Below are positions 6,402 to 8,943 of a stretch of 8,943 bases of DNA, piece after piece. The stretch comes from Terrisporobacter mayombei (GTDB lineage Bacteria; Bacillota; Clostridia; Peptostreptococcales; Peptostreptococcaceae): assembly GCF_014333445.1 (NCBI RefSeq), contig NZ_JACRYU010000001.1, positions 1 through 8,943 of the forward strand, read 5' to 3'. A program made the translations under genes and the position numbers. Within the stretch, counting starts at the first letter, position 1; each line of letters begins with the position of its first letter. The notes below the pieces were generated by a model. The model had not been told where the DNA came from. It did no database searches and saw nothing but the letters and a program-made list of their open reading frames with translations.

Positions 6402-7106
6402 ATGGAATGCGCTAAGGAATTACAATACATGGATATAAGAGAACAAATATGTGATGTATGTCATAAAATGTGGCAACTAGGATGGGTGGCAGCTAATGAT
6501 GGGAATGTATCAGTTAAGTTAGAAGATGGTACTTTTTTAGCTACACCTACAGGTATAAGTAAAAGTTTTATAACACCAGAAAAATTAGTTCATATAGATG
6601 CTAAAGGGGAAATTATAGACGGGCCAGAAGGAGCAAGACCTTCTTCAGAAATAAAAATGCATTTAAGATGTTATCAAGAAAGAGAAGATGTAGGCGCAGT
6701 TCTACATGCTCATCCACCAACAGCTACAGGATATGCAGTAGCTAACTTAGATTTAGATAGATACACAATGATAGAAACTATTGTGGCAGTGGGGTCTATA
6801 CCTGTAACACCATATGGAACACCATCTACATACGAAGTTCCGAATGCTATTGCACCATATTTGCAAGAACATGATGTATTGTTATTAGCAAATCATGGAG
6901 CATTAACAGTAGGAGCTGACTTAATAACAGCTTATTATAGAATGGAAACTTTAGAGTTATACGCTAAGATAAGCTTAACAGCACATTTATTAGGTGGAGA
7001 AAAAGAAATATCAAGAGATAATATAGATAGACTAATAGGTATGAGAGAAAGTTATGGGGTAACAGGAAAACATCCAGGATTTAAAAGATATAGAAAAGAA
7101 AAATAG
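6402..7106 (+). CDS. fucA: L-fuculose-1-phosphate aldolase FucA (class II)
   Basis: This Zn2+-dependent class II aldolase cleaves L-fuculose-1-phosphate to dihydroxyacetone phosphate and L-lactaldehyde. It has 234 aa against 215 in E. coli, with about six extra residues at the N-terminus and a small insertion. The E. coli ligands E73, H92, H94 and H155 map to E83 (PSSE), H102 and H104 (HAHP) and H165 (NHG), each exactly +10. The phosphate-site blocks NDGNVSV (32-38) and TPTGI (48-52) are present, and Y218 in SYGV matches the C-terminal Y209 of E. coli. The start at 6402 is supported by GGAGG (6388-6392), 9 nt upstream; the internal Met10 has no such site. A rhamnulose-1-phosphate or other class II aldolase/epimerase is possible by fold, but operon position favours FucA. 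Confidence 0.92.
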   Translation: MECAKELQYMDIREQICDVCHKMWQLGWVAANDGNVSVKLEDGTFLATPTGISKSFITPEKLVHIDAKGEIIDGPEGARPSSEIKMHLRCYQEREDVGAVLHAHPPTATGYAVANLDLDRYTMIETIVAVGSIPVTPYGTPSTYEVPNAIAPYLQEHDVLLLANHGALTVGADLITAYYRMETLELYAKISLTAHLLGGEKEISRDNIDRLIGMRESYGVTGKHPGFKRYRKEK

Positions 7107-7136
7107 TTTTCTAATTTAAATTATAGGGGGAGTATT

Positions 7137-8468
7137 ATGCAAAATTTATCGAATGAAAATGTGGGTGCAAAAGAAAAGTCATCTATTGTGCCTAAAAAAT
7201 ATAGAATGCATTTTATAATGCTTATATCATGTTTCGTTCTTTGGGGGCTTTTAAACAACATGACAGATAACCTTGTTCCAGCATTCGGAAGGATATTTAT
7301 GCTAGAAGCTGCAGATGCCTCTATGACTCAAGTGGCATTTTACGGATCATATGCTGTATTAGCATTACCAGCAGCGATGCTTATAAAGAAGTATTCTTAT
7401 AGAACTGGTGTATTAGTAGGTTTAGGTTTATATATAGTAGGGGCAATGGGATATATTCCAGCTGCTATTTTACAAAACTTTAATTTATTTTTAGTATCAG
7501 TATTTGTATTAGCAGGAGGTCTTTCTATATTAGAAACAACATGTAATCCATATGTTATTGCATTAGGGGATGAAGAAACTAGTGTAAGAAGACTTAACTT
7601 AGCCCAAGCATTTAACCCAATAGGCTCTTTAAGTGGTATTATACTAGCTAAATATCTTATATTAAGTAATTTAAACCCAGCTACATATGAAGAGCGTGTG
7701 GCTATGAGTCCGGAAGCTTTAAGTCAAATACGTAGTAATGAATTATTATGGGTATGTGTACCTTATGTGGGGTTAGTTGTTATAGCTATGATTATTTGGT
7801 TCTTCTTTAAAAGAGATAAAGGATCTGAAAAAGATACATCAGGAGATCTTAATATAGTTAATTCAATAAAAAAACTTATAAAAATACCTAGATATATATT
7901 TGGTGTAATAGCTCAATTTTTCTATGTGGGTGTTCAAATATCAGTATGGACTTGGACAATACAATATGTGATGACTACTCTTGGGTTAAATGAAGCTGAT
8001 TCAGCTCAATACTATCTTATAGCTATAGTTTCATTTATAATATGTCGTTGGATATGTACCGCTTTAATGAAATATATTGATCCAGCTATAATGATGTCAG
8101 TATTTGCAGTTGGTGGCATAGCAACTAGCTTAGGTACAATATACTTACCTACAAATCAATCAGTATGGTGCTTGGTTGCAATATCAGGTTGTATGTCGTT
8201 AATGTTCCCAACGATTTATGGTATAGCTCTTAAAGATTTAGGAGAAGAAGTAAAAGTTGGAGCGGCAGGACTTATAATGGCTATACTTGGTGGAGCTGTT
8301 ATAACACCTTTAATGGGTAGTTTTATAGATAGTGGAGCATTATCTAGTATAGTTCCTATGTTCACAGGGGCAGAAGCAGCAGTTAGATCATCATTTATAA
8401 TACCGGTAGTTTGTTTTTCAGTTGTACTTATTTATTCACTATGTTTTAGAACTAAAAAGTCAGCATAA
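7137..8468 (+). CDS. fucP: L-fucose:H+ symporter FucP
   Basis: This 443-aa inner-membrane carrier belongs to the FHS family of the major facilitator superfamily (E. coli FucP has 438 aa), with about 12 hydrophobic segments spread from residue 25 to 437 and a polar central loop at about 225-248. The two residues needed for proton coupling and sugar binding in E. coli FucP (D46, E135) correspond to D44 in NNMTDNLVPAF and E133 in ILETTCNPYV. Further matches are NLAQAFNPIGS (154-164), FYVGVQ (262-267) and MFPTIYGIALKDLG (356-369). GGGGGAG lies 6 nt before the ATG. It is the last gene of the operon, 30 nt after fucA, and is followed by a terminator. The specificity could include related FHS sugars, but fucose is most likely. 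Confidence 0.93.
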   Translation: MQNLSNENVGAKEKSSIVPKKYRMHFIMLISCFVLWGLLNNMTDNLVPAFGRIFMLEAADASMTQVAFYGSYAVLALPAAMLIKKYSYRTGVLVGLGLYIVGAMGYIPAAILQNFNLFLVSVFVLAGGLSILETTCNPYVIALGDEETSVRRLNLAQAFNPIGSLSGIILAKYLILSNLNPATYEERVAMSPEALSQIRSNELLWVCVPYVGLVVIAMIIWFFFKRDKGSEKDTSGDLNIVNSIKKLIKIPRYIFGVIAQFFYVGVQISVWTWTIQYVMTTLGLNEADSAQYYLIAIVSFIICRWICTALMKYIDPAIMMSVFAVGGIATSLGTIYLPTNQSVWCLVAISGCMSLMFPTIYGIALKDLGEEVKVGAAGLIMAILGGAVITPLMGSFIDSGALSSIVPMFTGAEAAVRSSFIIPVVCFSVVLIYSLCFRTKKSA

Positions 8469-8533
8469 TATATAACTTGAAATTAGATAAATAATAATTA
8501 AAGGTTAATTAACATAAATTATATCTTTAAATA

Positions 8534-8587
8534 ATAAAACATCTTATTATTTCTATTTTGATTTAATAAGATGTTTTATATTTTTTT
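8534..8587 (+). terminator. Rho-independent terminator of the fuc operon
   Basis: A perfect 16-bp stem is formed by ATAAAACATCTTATTA (8534-8549) and TAATAAGATGTTTTAT (8564-8579), with a 14-nt A/T loop, followed by seven T's (8581-8587). It lies 66 bp after the fucP stop and isolates the operon from the rRNA promoter downstream. Confidence 0.88.
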
Positions 8588-8694
8588 AAAATTTTATAAA
8601 TAAAATAATAAATAATGGGTAAATTAATATATATAAGTTATTACTTATAAAATTTAGTAAATTATATAAAATATAAAAAAATCATAAAAAAGTC
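8588..8694 (+). promoter_or_regulatory. A/T-rich spacer with UP-element-like A-tracts
   Basis: No gene is seen here. The segment is almost pure A/T. It contains an 11-bp inverted repeat (8589-8599 with 8645-8655) and a nested 7-bp hairpin (8632-8638 with 8643-8649), both low complexity. A-tracts at 8675-8680 and 8686-8691, directly before the rRNA -35, resemble an UP element that binds the RNA polymerase alpha subunit and boosts rRNA promoters. Confidence 0.45.
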
Positions 8695-8723
8695 TTGACG
8701 AATATATTCTATGGTGGTATAGT
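8695..8723 (+). promoter_or_regulatory. rRNA operon promoter P1
   Basis: TTGACG (8695-8700) and TATAGT (8718-8723) are separated by an ideal 17 bp. TG at 8715-8716 adds an extended -10. A-tracts lie upstream. Transcription would begin near 8730, at the foot of a small leader hairpin (GTCCTT 8731-8736 with AAGGAC 8750-8755). Confidence 0.85.
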
Positions 8724-8729
8724 ATTACT

Positions 8730-8943
8730 TGTCCTTGAGAGATAAGAAGAAGGACGGAAAAACTTCTTAAAAAAGTTGTTGACAAAGCTCAACAAACTTG
8801 ATAAGATAAATAAGTCGAAAGACATAAGAACTTTGAAAATTAAACAGTAGGTTAACAATAAATTAATTCTTTAAGAATTAAACACAAACAAACCAAGCCA
8901 GATATTCAGATAATGATTAGTCTGAGCAGGTAACAACTTTTAT
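8730..8943 (+). ncRNA. rRNA leader; window ends at about the 5' end of 16S rRNA
   Basis: This is the untranslated leader of a second rrn operon in the same orientation as the first. It carries GAACTTTGAAAATTAAACAG (8828-8847), which resembles the boxA/antitermination and processing motif of Firmicutes rRNA leaders. It also has a palindromic hairpin (8863-8870 with 8874-8881) and a TCAGA/TCTGA stem (8906-8910, 8921-8925). The final TTTTAT matches the start of many clostridial 16S genes, but the diagnostic GAGAGTTTGATC would fall just past the window, so the 16S gene itself is inferred. Confidence 0.75.
8779..8807 (+). promoter_or_regulatory. rRNA operon promoter P2
   Basis: A consensus TTGACA (8779-8784) is followed after 17 bp by TAAGAT (8802-8807) with an extended TG at 8799-8800. 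Start near 8814. Tandem promoters are usual for rrn operons in Firmicutes. The -35 lies in an imperfect inverted repeat (8774-8782 with 8789-8798, one bulge). Confidence 0.65.

Noticed and set aside
8589..8655. 11-bp inverted repeat AAATTTTATAA / TTATAAAATTT
   Set aside because: Only A and T, far apart and weak; probably base composition rather than a structured element.

Overview
The window holds a complete L-fucose catabolic locus from a low-GC, Gram-positive anaerobe, lying between two ribosomal RNA operons. The strong A/T bias, the AGA (Arg) and ATA (Ile) codon preference, the GGAGG-type ribosome binding sites, the 5S sequence and the rRNA leader all point to Clostridia. A gut Peptostreptococcaceae member (Romboutsia / Paeniclostridium / Intestinibacter-like) is my best guess. 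That placement is inference; from memory, Romboutsia ilealis is a known L-fucose user.

Layout. Positions 1-172 are the end of a 23S-5S spacer and a 5S rRNA on the + strand, followed by a strong terminator hairpin (185-230). Next comes fucO (lactaldehyde reductase, 359-1507, +). A bidirectional terminator separates it from a convergent AraC-family regulator (1604-2467, -). A 162-bp divergent regulatory region (2468-2629) carries an extended -10 promoter for the regulator, a candidate fucI promoter and a good cre-like (CcpA) site between them. Then follows a tight + strand operon, fucI - fucK (rhamnulokinase-type) - fucU - fucA - fucP (2630-8468), which ends in a 16-bp terminator hairpin (8534-8587). 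The last 250 bp are the A-tract/UP-like region, tandem promoters and leader of the next rRNA operon. The window stops at about the first bases of its 16S gene.

How the genes work together. FucP imports L-fucose by proton symport and FucU interconverts its anomers. FucI isomerises fucose to L-fuculose and the FGGY kinase phosphorylates it. FucA splits L-fuculose-1-phosphate into DHAP and L-lactaldehyde. FucO reduces lactaldehyde to 1,2-propanediol, regenerating NAD+. Catalytic residues are intact in every enzyme where I could align them from memory (FucO D195/H199/H262/H276; FucI E342/D366/H535; kinase D243; FucA E83/H102/H104/H165; FucP D44/E133). No fucosidase and no propanediol-utilisation genes are present, so the locus handles free fucose and probably ends at excreted propanediol.

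Novelty. The pathway is a known one, and I see no new enzymatic system. The points worth a second look are regulatory and architectural: the locus lies between two co-oriented rrn operons; a shared 28-bp element lies about 130 bp upstream of both fucO and fucI; the regulator is AraC-type rather than the DeoR-type FucR of E. coli; the kinase is RhaB-type; and a perfect 11-bp inverted repeat sits inside the kinase gene.
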